Source of the DNA: Rosa chinensis
Taxonomy: Eukaryota > Streptophyta > Magnoliopsida > Rosales > Rosaceae
Direction of reading: 5' to 3'
NCBI RefSeq assembly: GCF_002994745.2
Contig: NC_037094.1
Coordinates: forward strand, 22,917,001 to 22,981,000
DNA: 64,000 bases
Each line of letters starts with the position of its first letter. Position 1 is the stretch's first letter. The notes below the pieces were generated by a model. It ran no database searches. It was not told the origin of the DNA and worked only from the letters and a program-made list of their open reading frames with translations. Both the position numbers and the translations under genes were made by a program. This document shows positions 33,490 to 46,728 of this stretch, one piece after another.

Positions 33490-33722
33490 GAATCATTATA
33501 TATTTGCATATCGATCTCTCTTTCCCCAAGTTCAAGTTTCAAGAGAATAAGGTTCAGTCATGCATGATGAATTTGAAAGAAGTTAATTGTAGTGCTAGCT
33601 AGGTCGAGAGTGATTGCAACAGTGTATTGAATTTCGGAATAGACCTTCGAGATCAAATCAATTATAGCATCATGACCATATCACGCACACTGTCTCAATG
33701 GCATATATAACATTTTGCTCAT

Positions 33723-33925
33723 TGTTTAAGGATATCTCTATTTGTGTTTAATCCAAACTCTAGGTTACTTGACCTAGTGGTAATAGGGTTCAATTAGAAG
33801 AATCTAGAGATTCTCTTTTCTTGTATGATTCTAACTCTATGCATTGTAATCCTCTATATAAAGAGGCCCCTATTATCAATGAGGATACGCAGCAAATTCC
33901 TCTCAATTCTCGTTTCCCTAAAACA
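33723..33925 (+). repeat. 5' LTR of copia element 2
   Basis: 203 bp, TGTTTAAGG...CTAAAACA, with TATATAAA as likely promoter motif. Confidence 0.92.
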
Positions 33926-35042
33926 CGTTATCAGCACGAAGCCTTAACCCTGAAATCCTAAATTCGTAGCCTTCAAATCCCAGAAACCACCGCCGCCCAC
34001 CTTGAAGTTCTCAACTCCAGCAGTCCAGAACCGGCGGCCCCACCCCCAGAACCGGCCGGCAAATCACCGAACCGGCCACCGGAAATAGTAAAAGTCCCTC
34101 TGCCCGGTTCAAAGCCTTCCTCACCACCTACTGCAGCCATACTCGACCACCTGTAGAATCTCCACCCCAGAAACCCGGAACTGGAAATTTCACCAGCGGA
34201 ACCGGCCAAAATTCAACCGAACCGGCCACTGACGTCAAGCACATCTGAACCGGCAGAAAAGAAAAAAAAAAGGGAAAAGAAAGAAACCTGTGCAGCCCAA
34301 GCCCAAACTGCTGAAGCCCAAGTCCAGCCCACGTGCAGCAGGCCCCAGCGAAGCCCAAGTGAAACAGCCGAGCCGCCAAGCCGCAGAATCCCCTGCCACG
34401 TCAGCATACACGCAGGCGTCCAGTCAGCTGCCACGTCATCAACCGATCTGTCACGTCAGCTCCGACCTGCCACGTCAGCACCCCCGGTCAACAGTCAGTC
34501 AACACCGGTCAACCCTCCAGTCAACGGCCGATCAACACTTTTCCGGCCACTTTCGGGCAGCTACATTAACTTTCCCAGTGACATTTCCGGCAGCTACAGT
34601 AACTTCCCAGCGACATTTTCCGGCCAATTTTTCAGTCAAGATTTCCAGCAATTTTTCAAGGTAAACTTTTCTAAAAGTTCCCGTTTTTTTGAAGTTTTTC
34701 AATTTCTTCTTCTTTTCTCGGGGACTTCCAACATCCCTTCTGCTATCCCCTTTCTTCTTTATAGGGGAGACCAAAAGCCGAACTGTGGGGGTTCGTGCTC
34801 ACTCCAAGCTTGGAGCTTGTAGAATCCTCCAAACTTAGAGTTTGTTGAGAAGAAAACGATCGACCACATACATCGTTGTTTCGATCTAATCCAAAACCCC
34901 TCTTGGAATCAGATTTTCTTGGAAGCGACTACGCTCAGAAAATTCCTAATTTCTTGGAAGCAACTACGCTCATAAATTTAATAGTTTTCGTGGTAGCCTT
35001 TTTCTCTCTGAAACTAACCCTAATCTTGTGTTGTTTTTCAGG

Positions 35043-36131
35043 ATGAGTTACCTGAACAAGTTGAACTTTGTTCCACTAGAGACAACTGGTGCAAGATACC
35101 ATAGGTGGGTCCGAGATGTGCTCCAACATCTTAAGGCTGATGGACTTCTGGAAGCCATCCAAGAGCCTAGTCCGAACGTGCTCTCCATTGAGCAAGCTAC
35201 TGCTTTTGAAGCAAAACAAGCTAAAGCCATAATTCTCATGACAAGGCACATGAATGACGCGCTCCAAAATGAATACCTCAATGAGGAAGACCCAAGAAAG
35301 CTATAGGTAGAACTTGAGCAGCGATTTGGCAACGTTCGTGACTCCTTGCTTCCTGATTTAGAAGTGCGATGGCATAGCCTCCGCTTTTGTGATTTCAAGT
35401 CTGTGCTTGATTATAACGCGGAAGCTCTTCGTATCAAGTCTCTAATGGAGTTTTGTGGCCAAACCATAACTGATACGATGTTGATCGAGAAGACTCTCTC
35501 TACCTTCCCCGTCTCTGCACTGATGATTTCAAAGAATTATCGAATTAATGTAAATGCAGGACGTATCACAAGGTTTCATGAGCTCATTGGCGCCATGAAC
35601 GTAGCTGAAAAGCACGACAATATTCTTGTGAAGAACTATAATGCTAGACCCGTGGGAACTAAGCCTATTCCGGAGTCTAACCATAGTCGCGCCCCCAATG
35701 GAGAACACAAGGAGCGAAACCCTAAGAGTAGGGACAATTCTAGACATTCTGGTCCATATGTTCGCCCTAAAGAGGAAGGAAATCGCCAAGAGAGGCGTGC
35801 ACGGAACCGTGGAGGTCGACGTGTGAAGAGAGAGAGAGGCGGAGCCTCCGACCATGGTGGTAAAGCCACCAAGAGCATAGGTTGTCCAAATCGCGCCCCA
35901 ATGGTGCCTCGATCAAGGGAGCCTGACCATAATGATGTTTGTTTTCGATGTGGATCAACTGAACATTGGGCCAAAGCATGTACAGCACCCCAGAATGTTG
36001 CAAACGCATACAAGACGTATCGTGAAGCAAGGGAAGCAAATTACATGGAACAAGAAGATCAAGATGGCGATCTAGATCTAAAGGTGGAAGACTACAAGGA
36101 TCAAGACCCAGAAACTGGTGATTTTGATTAA
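35043..36131 (+). pseudogene. gag: Copia element 2 gag with one nonsense codon
   Basis: Homologous along its whole length to gag of element 1, including the CCHC knuckle CFRCGSTEHWAKAC. A TAG at 35,304-35,306, at a position where the related gag has Trp, cuts it after residue 87. Otherwise the frame is open to 36,131, so this is nearly intact. Confidence 0.9.
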
Positions 36132-36289
36132 GTCTTTTTATTTTCCAAGAGATGTAGGCGATTGCCATATTACTTTTTATTGGATTAGATTTTCTTTGAT
36201 TAAAGAAACAATGATGTACTCCGTTGGCTTATGAATAAAATTTCGAGTTCTTTTCATTATGACTCAATTTTGATTCTGAGCATATTACT

Positions 36290-39200
36290 TTGTGACTACG
36301 ATGACTGGACCATCAATATTAATTCAAGGACATGGAATAGCCCAAGTTCCACTTACCAAATGGCACCTTGATTACAGTTGTCACAGAAACTCTCTACGCT
36401 CTTAGGGCAAATCGTACCCTATGAATAGCCAACGAATTCCATGCGAAAATGCATGTAGAGAACGGAAATGAGTTCCTTTGCATCACCTCTAATGATTGCG
36501 AACAAAGACGCATCTTAGAGAAGTTTATGTGTCTCTCTAGTGGACTCTATGTCACTATTCGAACTATTAATCCAATAAAGTTACGAGAGAAGATCTCTTG
36601 GATTGAGACACATATTGGCTTTGTCACGACAGGATAGGTCATCCTGGTCATGATATGATGATCCGTCTACAAAGACTTCATATGGACATCCTTTCTCTCG
36701 AGCGAAACGAAGCATGAATCAAACGTTGATTTCCGGACTAAGTGTGACCGACGCAGCTGCCTAGGGCACTGCCTCCGTCCACCACCAGCTTAGGGCTGGC
36801 GCAGTCCCTATCCATGACACCATGGATGGCGTCCATCATGGTGATGATGGACGCCCCAGGTGATGCTGCAATCACCAACTTGCTTCAAATAACGTTTTAG
36901 ACGCTCAGGCCTAACCAAAATACTAAATGGTTGCTTCTAAGGCCTCTCGCTCGTTTTACAAAGCCCGTTCCTTCGGGAAACTAGGACTGAGACCGTCCTA
37001 TGCAAAGGATATAACAATACTCATTTTGTTCTTACAAAGAATCCGTAAGGATTTTGTGGATTGATTCAACCAACTTGCGGATGCTTAAATATTTCATGAT
37101 GTTGGTTGACACGCAAACATGCTGGTCATGTGTTGTGCCATTTTCCACCTATAAATGCTGCTTACGCTACACTCCTAGCCCCTATCATATGACAACGGGC
37201 TCACTCCCCAGATCATCCTATTCAGTCAATTGGATTTGACTATGCTAGAGAGTTTACATCGAAAGACTTTCGATGGATATTGCAATAGGCTTGATGTTGG
37301 ACATCACATTCCCATGTACACACCCAATTGGTCTCGCGGAAATGACTACGATGGTAGTCCAAACATTGGTAATGCGCACCAATCTTCTTACATCCGCTTG
37401 GGGTGATGCAATATCGCATGCAGCTATGTTAATTCGTCTACGATCTACCGCCACTCAATGTACCTCTGCGTTACAGCTAGTGACTGGGTACACGTATCTT
37501 GTACTTACGCACATTTGAGTGAGCTATTTATGTGCCAATTGCGCCGCCACAACATTCTATGATGGGTCCTTACAAACGAATGGGCAACTACATTGGATTT
37601 GAGAGTCCAATAATCGTCCGCCACTTAATGCCCTTGCCAGGCGATCTCTTTACCGCTAGATTTGCGAGTTGTCACTTTGATGAGACAGTCTTCCCGTCGT
37701 TCGGGGGAGATAAGAACACAGATGTTCAACATGAACGACAGGAATTGTCATGGTCTGTCCCCACTATGTCTCATCTTGATCCCTATTAAAGTGACGAGAT
37801 CACACAAATATGCTGCAAACATGGATGCAAGGAAGGACGTCCCTATGAGAGGACGTAGCGCCACCCTACACGGAGGTAGGCATGACGCCAATGCCAAAGA
37901 GAGTGGCACTTTGGCGTTACAGGTCATGGCCCCAGCTAGGATGTGTGGGAGTCCCGTAGGTTCGAATGATACTTTGGCACATTCCAATCCTTTGATCATC
38001 AAGACTCCAAATCCGTCTCATGAGTATCTTCCGTGTGGTTATGGTTGGGGGACGCCTCAATGTCAGAACCTATTCCTGAGAATATAGAGCTCTATGAAAC
38101 TCCATCATAATTGGTGATGTAGTTGCGTATTTCATTGCGCATGAGTTTGTTGAGTCAGATGATATCGAACCACGCTCCGTTGATGAATGAATACCAACGT
38201 AGAGAGTTTTGGCCTAAATGGAAAGATGCGATCCAGGTTAAGATGGATTCTCTAACGAAGAGGATAGAGATGCCAACACCTCCTAACATAGAACCTGTTG
38301 ACCAATGGGTCTTCGTTAGAAAGCGTGATGAGAAAAAGAGATGGCAATCTCGCCTTATGGCGCAAGGTTTCTCACAAAACGCCCTGAAATCGACTACGAT
38401 GAGACATATTCTCTCGTAATGGATGTCATTGCACTCCACTACCTTGTCAGTTTGGTAGTTTTCGAATAACTGAACATGCAGCTTACAAATGTGGTCACTA
38501 CGTATCTCTATGAGGATCTAGATACGGAATATACATGAAGGTTCATGGTGAACTTCATTTACCCAAGTCAAGTGGCTCTAGACCATGAAGCGCGTTTACA
38601 AAGAGGTTGAAACACTCACTAAAGTGACTACTTGATTGGGAAGGGATATGCCCACGCGTTTCTATGACAAGTTTCGAATTCTATCTCGGTTCATGTTGGA
38701 CATGATCTTTATTAGAAGCCCTTAAAGAGTTAAGGGAAACCGCTGAACACTTGAAATCCGAGTTTGAGATGAAGGATTTTGGGAGAACACGATTATGGCT
38801 CGGTTTGGAACTTGAGCATCGTGTCGATAGATGCTTAGGCATTTTGACAAGGTCAAGCCTTCAAGCACTCCCATGATCGTCCGTAGTCTTGATCCTGAAA
38901 AGGATCATCTTCGTCGAAAGAATGATGACGAAGATATGCTAGAGGCAGGAGTGCCTTACTTAGTACAATAGGCGCATTATTGTACTTATCCCAATGCACA
39001 AGACTGGACATCTCATATGTTGTGAACTTGTTAGCTAGATATAGCTCTGCGCCAACGTGAAGCCATTGGATTGGTGTAAAAGATATCTTTCGATATTTGA
39101 GATGTACGATTGATATGGGCTTATTTTATCCCTACAAAGAGATGATGGATTCGGACCCATCACACACCAGGTACACCGCCAACACTGGCCTGCGTCCATT

Positions 39201-39707
39201 ATCCCCATCCCAAAACGACATGTGTTTTGGAAGGTTTTGCTGATGTTGGGTATCTCTCTGACCCACACAATGGTCATTCCCAATCCGGTCAAGTGTTCAC
39301 CATGGGAAAAGACTATGACATCTTGGAGGTCTACAGAATAGACCCTAGTCGTTATATCTTCGAACAATGCAGAGATCATTGCTCTTCACGAAGTGGTTCA
39401 TGAATGTATATGGATTGGATCCATCATTACGCATGTTCGAAGCAATTGTGGTTTGAAGTCTACCATAGATGAGCCTACGAGCATTTAGGATAATGCTGCT
39501 TGTTTTGAACAAATGAGGCAAGGCTACATCAAAAGCGATAACACCAAGCATAATCAGCAACAACAGACTCTCCTCGAGATCAAAGTGAACTAGGTTCGAT
39601 ATGAGGACAGTGAGGCAGACTTGTTTACTAAGTCATTGCCCAAATCCACGTTCGAGAAACATGTGGCAAGAATTGGCTTGCGGAAATTATCTAAACTCCC
39701 ATGATCG
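36290..39707 (+). pseudogene. pol: Copia element 2 pol remnant
   Basis: Pieces of integrase (37,050-37,500), reverse transcriptase (38,200-38,850) and RNase H (38,960-39,700) are recognisable by alignment to element 1. Frame shifts, stops and small deletions separate them, and the protease region is poorly preserved. The GC-rich spacers in the zinc region (around 36,740-36,880) and before RNase H (around 39,150-39,220) also occur here, so they are old features of the family. Confidence 0.85.
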
Positions 39708-39896
39708 TAGTCATCAGGGGGAGGCGCAGACATCAGGGGGAGATGTCTACATGTTCACCTCGAAACGTGAAGGGTGTGTTGTGCTCTTTTTCCCCTTCGA
39801 CCGAGGTTATTTTTGTCCCACTGGGTTTTTGTTACTCGGCAAGATTTTTAACTAGGCAACGAGAGAAGCACTGCGTTTGGACAACACAAGGGGGAG

Positions 39897-40099
39897 TGTT
39901 TAAGGATATCTCTATTTGTGTTTAATCCAAACTCTAGGTTACTTGACCTAGTGGTAATAGGGTTCAATTAGAAGAATCTAGAGATTCTCTTTCCTTGTAT
40001 GATTCTAACTCTATGTATTGTAATCCTCTATATAAAGAGACCCCTATTATCAATGAAAATACACAGCAAATTCCTCTCAATTCTCGTTTCCCTAAAACA
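39897..40099 (+). repeat. 3' LTR of copia element 2
   Basis: 203 bp. Five of the six differences from the 5' LTR read C-to-T or G-to-A in this copy. Confidence 0.92.
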
Positions 40100-40104
40100 C
40101 TCTT

Positions 40105-41690
40105 AGATAGCTTTTCTAGCTTTATAGGTTTTTCAATTTATTTTTTATTTTGTATATATATTACTCTTTTGAGAAGAGACAACAATATCTATGATTGATA
40201 ATGCAGTTATAATACAGAATAGTCAACCCTAAATCTGAACCTCCGGTACCCGTAACTAGATCTGAACCCTCCGGAATCATTTCCTGTCCAGTTAAAAACT
40301 ATTCATGTGTTCTTTAAAAAATAATAATAATAATAATCTATTCATGTGTTTCAACTCCGACCAATTTCCAGCACCATCAAACCGCCATTTGCTTTCAACA
40401 CCCAAACAAAAAAACTCAGGTTAGTCCGTATCGTCATCGTAGTGGTCGTGCCTTTGTACACACCCAAGAGATGGTCCAAAAAATTAACCAGGTCCTTCAA
40501 AAGGCTCTTCAAATACTACATTGAAATAATTGAAAATGATGATCAACCTACTCCACTACGTACTAGTACAGTAGTACTGCTAATCATGAACGTACCCGAT
40601 CCAATCAAACTATTACTAGTTCTCCAAAATAACATTCATTGTCATAAAGGTTATTGAAAGACACGATCTTGCCATACCAAAAACCACGATATAATCGACT
40701 CTCTCCATTCATCAGTCTCACTATAGAAAGCCTGGATGTTGAATTTGAAAAACATTGATAATTGCGTGGCACTTTTGGATTGGCTAGTCGATCAATATTA
40801 GTAGTATAATTCCTTTTTTTTGTTATTTGAGAAGATAGTAGTATCACTCCTTGAGAGAGATTATTAGGTAGAGTAAACATGTCATGTGGCTGGTATGTCC
40901 AAGCAATCATGTTTCTCTATTTTTAAATTGTATTATGAAACTACCCATGTTTAATTAAAATGAAGTACCCAGAATAATCCCTTGCATAGACATTGATTGG
41001 TTGGCGTATCACCACATGACACGCTTGCCTTACTTAAGAATATCTTGTATCTTGATGACATGCTAAAGATCTTCTCTTATCTGAGGGAATGTCTTCTAAC
41101 AGATACGATGATACTACTAGCCAATAACAACTCACCAAGTGTATTATTGCATCACACAGCATGATGTGTCTACCAATTAGAAATCACTTTTATATAAATA
41201 TTTTTTTAGTTGATCTTAAATATTTTGAAGAGATGAAGGCTATCTTATACATGCGCGTCAGGGCAGACCTACAACCTTGACTCTGAAGAACTAACATGGG
41301 ACACATACGTGTCTCTATAACCCTCAAATATAGATTTCTTCATAAGATTTACAGACCGCGTGACCCAACGCAAGACTAATAACAGTGAGAATCAAACTTC
41401 GATTGATACTCAACCACAAACACGTCTGTACTAACTGAACCAACCCACGTTAGTCACTTCTTTATAGCTCATATTATCTTTGACTATTGTCTCATAAAAT
41501 TTTGAAAACATCTCCCACTCAACCCTTGCATTGGTCATTGGTACCAACTCCTCCTACCGTATTGGCAAATAAATTATTTTATTTCCAGATTAAAAGGCAG
41601 AGAGACACGTCAACGTAAAAAAAATACCAGATCAATTGACACGTCCTGAGGTCCCACTTCCAGTCTGGTAGTTGTAAAAAGACTGGTACG
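40105..41690. other. Intergenic region, no gene seen
   Basis: AT-rich. The open frame at 40,346-40,657 has no family features. The last part leads into the promoter of VAP copy C and resembles the region upstream of copy B (22,820-23,000). Confidence 0.5.
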
Positions 41691-41692
41691 CA

Positions 41693-41696
<4 letters not shown>

Positions 41697-41722
<26 letters not shown>
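41697..41722. repeat. (CT)n microsatellite in the VAP copy C promoter/leader
   Basis: About 13 CT units. A second CT run lies at about 42,022-42,041, just before the leader. CT tracts are common in plant core promoters and 5' UTRs. Confidence 0.8.
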
Positions 41723-41726
<4 letters not shown>

Positions 41727-42135
41727 TTTGAAGCGGGCTTCACCATTGCCCTGCTGTCGACACGTGTCCTCCGCTACACTCCCTCCCGTCTCTCTCATTG
41801 AAATTCCGAAGCAGCTCCGCCATTCCAAAATTCCCGAGCACAGTTTTGTGGTTGGGTGCTGAAGAAAATCGCTCTCTCTCGGACCGACACCCGATCTTGG
41901 TGGCCCAATTTGGACCGAGCAATCCGTACCATTCTTCATTCCTCCACCTACGCTTCTTCCTCCATGTGTTAGTCCCGTACGTATTCAATTTCACTCTCTC
42001 TCACACACACATTTTCCTTCTCCTCTCTCTCTCTCTCTCTCTTTGTCTCTGAAACATGTTAGGGTTTGTGAATGGCAGGGTTTGAGATTGTTTGGTGAAT
42101 TGCTTGGAAAGTTAGAAAACAGTGTTCGTGGAATC

Positions 42136-45100
42136 ATGAGTGCCGGTGGTGGTAATCAGTTGATCTCTGTTCTTCCGGAGGAGCTCAGATTTCAATGTAA
42201 TAATCTCTCTGTTATTCCCTGTGCATTTCTGACATTGTTCTGCAATAGTAATGTAGTTCTTGGAGATATTGATGATAATCGAAATGCATGAACAAGGAAA
42301 ATTAGGCATTTTCTTGATCATGTTTATTGTTTTTTTTTTTTTTTTGGATCAATTGAACAGTAGATTATTTATAATCAGAAGTTTGATCAGTAAAAGCTAA
42401 GCAAAGTTTATGATATAGATTAATGACCTCAAAAGGCTTGAGATACAATTCATACAAACTTTATGGTAGGTATGGTTGAGCTGTTGAGATTAGTATCTTA
42501 AATCTTAAGATGGCAGTAGGTGCCAAGACTAGGTGGAATATGATCAAAGATCGTAGCATCTGAAGAAAATGAAAGCCGGAAATGTTTTTGGGGATAAAAT
42601 TTAGGGATGGTTTCTTTACCTGATTTAATATGGTTGTGTGCCTGACCTCTCACCTGACACTGGGACATTCTTGTTTACTGCTAATGTGCTTCTCTTGTAA
42701 CTGTTTGGTTCCTCATGGCCCCTGGATTTGTATCCTTTGCATTTTCAAGCTCTGCTTTTTTACGTTTTTTTCCCCCTTAATTGGGATCTGCGCAGTTCTT
42801 TGAGCTAAATGGTAGTTTTGTTACTACCGTGGCATGGCTACAACCTAGGTTTTGGTAGGAATCTTTACATATTAGGTTCTAGTCAGAGTATGTAAAGAAA
42901 ACTGGTATATCAGTAGTGGTCCTAGCTAAGTTTAACAGAATATAAGAATAGTTGGATGCTGGAAATAATATACAATAAGCTGGTACAGAGTCAACTAGAA
43001 ACCATATGAACATGCCAACACTGGACCACATGAAGCTCACTTGCTTCCCCTGGTTATGAAACTTTTCTTTTTCCTCAAGGTTAAATTTGTATTGACCCAT
43101 AATAAGATAAGGATATACACCACATATGATAACTTTTCTTTGAAAGGATTCAAATTAAAAAGTTCTTTCTAGTAGTTAATGCAAATAAGCACACATTGAA
43201 CTGTGACCTGATCTCCTTATAGTACCACTCCAGGCAGGTTTTCAAACTATTGGTCATGTATTTCTTCTTTGATAGTTTAGTATTGTTTGATACTGTTCTA
43301 ATGGACTAGTGGTTTTGACATTTGCTGATCAGTTGAGCTGGAAAAGCAAAGCTTTTGCGATCTAAAAGTCATCAACAACACAGAAAACCATGTTGCTTTC
43401 AAGGTACGAGTTCTGTTGGTGAATGATATTTAGTTTTTGTCACTAAAAGTACATTTTGTTCAACATGTTTTTGATAGTTTCCACTTTTTTCCCTAGGTTA
43501 AAACCACTTCCCCTAAGAAGTACTTTGTACGGCCCAACACTGGTGTTATACAGGCTTGGGACTCGTGTGTAATCAGAGGTGCTACTTGTTACAGTTTTAC
43601 GGTTTTCATTTTTGCTTTTCTATTTTTGTTAGCTTCACATTGAAAGAAATTGTGACAAAATATGAAGGTATCCTAGAACTATGCTGCAAAGCAGATGAGA
43701 TCCCCACTGCTTTAGCTAATAAGATATAGAGGTATCGTAGGAATACACTGTAAATTCGATACCTTACAATCAGTTGAGTACTAAATTTCTTAGGACATAT
43801 AAAGGTATCTTAGAAATACACTCCCCAATAATCATCTCCATTGCTTTAGCTGTAACTGTAATGAGTGCAGTAGAAATTTCTCAACTATGATGAAATTTTA
43901 GGAATACACTGCCCAACGAATGAGAACCTTTTAATCTAAGAGTTTTACCAGTTGTAAGAGTGTAATATTTTCTCAAGGTCTATCCGCAAGCCTGCAAAAG
44001 TGCTAATAGTGCTTATTTATCCTCTATTCTCTTTTAAAGATTTTATAATTACCGTCTTCCACTAACTGCTGGGTCTGCAGTCACCCTCCAAGCCCAACGA
44101 GAATATCCTCCAGACATGCAGTGCAAGGATAAATTTCTCCTACAGAGTACAACGGTGCCTCAAAATTCTGATGTTGATGAACTTCCACAAGATACTGTAA
44201 GACGCTTAAGTTGAACACTATTGTCTTTTACATATTAGCTTGCTTCATATGAAATAGTAGTGACGTTGTGCACTATTTAATGTTTCATCCAGTTCACCAA
44301 AGAAAGTGGAAGGACAATAGAGGAGTGCAAGCTTAGAGTTGTCTATTTAACTCCGGGTCAAGGAAACTCAGAAGATGGAGCTTCTATGCGTGGTCTTGAT
44401 ACCAATTCTGTGAGTTATATTGAAGTACACGATTTTGGAATAACTGTTTGTCTTGCTAAAATGTGCATGTACAGATTATTGGTTTGGTTTGTTGAGGCCA
44501 GTTCTTCACTGAATTACTTCACATATTTAGTCCAAGAATGTGGTGCATATTAAATTTCCTCCCTTGCAAGTTGCAATATGATTTATAACTAGAAACCCAA
44601 ACCCCAGCTCTAGACTTCTTGAGATTACAAGTAGTGTGTGAATTAAGTGAGGGTGGTATTCAGTATGATATTAAAATAGCAAAGGGATGATGTGAAGAGG
44701 CTCCAGTTGCTAGCACAACTACGAGTGTGGCTATATTGTTCTAGCTTAATTTTTTTCAATCCATAGTTCCTTACTGAAATCTTGTAAAGTCCAATATCTA
44801 GTTTCTTGCTAAGCACACCACATTGGTGTATGGTATGATAGTTTTTCTTATTCTTACTCTTTAAATTTATTTATTTTTACTGTAGAATCAGACTTTCCAG
44901 CGCCTGAAGGAAGAAAGAGATTCAGCTGTTAGACAAACACAGACACTTCAACAGGAACTGGTCAGTTTATAATTATTCTTCTTCTTGCTATACAGTGACA
45001 TACAGAAGACTTTAGTAGTTAACCTGTCCTAGAACTTTGCCATAAATAGGAGGAGTTAAAAGGAAATAGCATAATCTGTCTGTATATTTCATTTTAGTGA

Positions 45101-45450
45101 CTCTCAACATAAGGTCATATAGTATGCCTGAGGTTGACAAGAGCTGAAAGCCTGAAATAAGTAGTGGGTATAGTCCCATATTAAATATAGAGATGTCGTT
45201 TGAAAGAACATACACATAAAGAGCATCAAATATTTACTCGCAGCCCTCACCACTGACGGTCTACTCTTGTTCACTGCAGGACATACTGAAGAGGCGGAGA
45301 TACCGGAAAGGTGACCCAGGCTTTTCCTTCACCTTTGCAATTTTTGTGGGACTTATTGGACTCATGGTTGGCTTCCTCTTGAATCTGTCATTGTCTTCAC
45401 CACCCATAGAAGCTTCATCATCCACAGAATCTTCACCATTAATGGATTGA
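42136..45450 (+). CDS. VAP27-like vesicle-associated membrane protein-associated protein (copy C, intact)
   Basis: Exons 42,136-42,196, 43,333-43,403, 43,497-43,578, 44,081-44,196, 44,293-44,409, 44,886-44,960 and 45,280-45,450 join to 693 nt (230 residues). All introns are GT-AG and all phases match. The MSP domain fills about residues 8-125 ([43 protein letters not shown]). A short linker and coiled coil (LKEERDSAVRQTQTLQQEL) and a C-terminal membrane helix (FAIFVGLIGLMVGFLL) with a Ser-rich tail follow. VAP27 proteins are tail-anchored in the ER and bind FFAT-type motifs to tether ER to plasma membrane and endosomes. The in-frame ATG at 42,043 would add 31 residues, but the start at 42,136 fits the family. 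This is the parent-like member of the local VAP cluster. Confidence 0.93.
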
Positions 45451-45757
45451 CGTTATTCAGGACATCAGGAGATATCTACGTGACAAAATTCATTGTATAA
45501 TCCCTTTGGGCGTTCTGGTTGGTGGAAAGTCTGCTTTACTTCAAATTTTTTTTTCCTTTTGTATATTGATGATTGTTGCAAATTTGCATCGTGATTAGTT
45601 GATTTATTATAAATATATGTGTTTCTATTTGTCTACTTTTCATCGTGTTATGTTGCACTGTTCCTGTGATTCTATTACTGAATTCAGATTGTCTAAACGT
45701 ATACAAGATGATTGTTTTGTGAATATAAATCACAATAGTATCACTGACCACATATAA

Positions 45758-46078
45758 TTGAAACAGAGCAATCCAAAGATACCTGAAAATGTGATCAATT
45801 GCAAACAGTTTCTGCAATATTTCAACTACTCCCAATTCAAGTACAACATGTTCATAGAGAGAAATATGGCAGCTGATATTCTTGCCAAGGCCAGTGTATC
45901 TAACTCTCCTGGATTTTGTCTCCTCCGAAGACCTCCTGCTATGGTTACCACTACCTTACTAGATGACATTGCTGCTGTAGCTCACCCTAGAATGTTTTCT
46001 AGCAGTCTAAGCTAGGCTCCTTTTTGCTTTTCTTTCTGGGCCATTGGCCCCCAATGTACCCAAAAAAAAAGAAAAAGA
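45758..46078 (+). mobile_element. 5'-truncated LINE tail 2
   Basis: An open frame to 46,015 reads the end of a plant LINE RNase H domain (FIERNMAADILAKASV, then SPGFCLLRRPP). About 45 bp of 3' UTR and an A-rich tail (46,060-46,078) follow. It is more intact than the tail at 7.9 kb and of a different subfamily. Confidence 0.65.
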
Positions 46079-46725
46079 TACCAGAAAATGATTGAATCGA
46101 TGACCAAAATTTGCCTCCTTTACTCAACAGCCAAGGGAACTCGATCAAATAGATAAATGAGAAAAATCATACGCTTATAGCTCGGTAAATCCTAATTTTA
46201 ATCTCTCCACCATACTGGCCAGACCAGCTTGCTGGATATAGAGAAGTTAGCACCGCTGTAGGTGTCGACCGCTTCTATAAGGATGAAGGATTTGGGGTAG
46301 TGGCGGATACAAGATATAAAATTGGGGTGGGCTAATTTTAGTAGGTGTGTGTGTGTGTATTTTGGTTAATAATACTCCTAAGAAATTAGATTAGACACTA
46401 AAAAATTGGAAATGCTCTTAAAGAAACACTAATGGAAGTGTAGAACTAAATAAGAAAACATTTTAGAAATTTTTTCAAAGAAACACTAGTAAAAAAGTAG
46501 AAAATTGGTAACACAAGGAAAAATAAATTGTAGCCAAAGGAAGGAAAAAGAAAATAGAAAAAAATGAATGTGCGGTAAGTCGGTTAGGCAGCTGAGTTAT
46601 CTCACCTTAGGTCAAGTGTTCAATCCGTGGTAACCCCCATTTCTGTACCAAAAATAAAAGAAGAAAGAAGAACCTGGGGGAAAACTGGAAAAGCATAAAA
46701 AGAAGCAACTTTACTTCTAAGAGCA
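46079..46725. other. Noncoding stretch with small transposon fragments
   Basis: A hAT MITE-like end (GTGGCGGATACAAGA) occurs near 46,299. A (GT)n run lies at 46,346-46,360. A possible tRNA-derived SINE head lies at 46,575-46,640. No gene. Confidence 0.45.
46575..46680 (+). repeat. Possible SINE (tRNA-like head and A-rich tail)
   Basis: GTAAGTCGGTTAGGCAGC and GTGTTCAATCC sit about where the A and B boxes of a tRNA-derived promoter would be, with an A-rich stretch behind. The match is loose and no target duplication was confirmed. Confidence 0.3.
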
Positions 46726-46728
46726 AGT

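Larger units (their letters stand above)
33723..40099 (+). mobile_element. Ty1-copia retrotransposon 2, degenerate
   Basis: 203 bp LTRs (33,723-33,925; 39,897-40,099) differ at about six positions (about 3%). Flanks are CTCAT and CTCTT, a target duplication with one change. The primer site CGTTATCAGCACGA and the purine tract AAGGGGGAG match element 1, so the two are related families. Gag has one nonsense codon and pol is broken many times. Much older than element 1. Confidence 0.92.

Noticed and set aside
40346..40657. 103-codon open frame
   Set aside because: No family features and no promoter or splice context.
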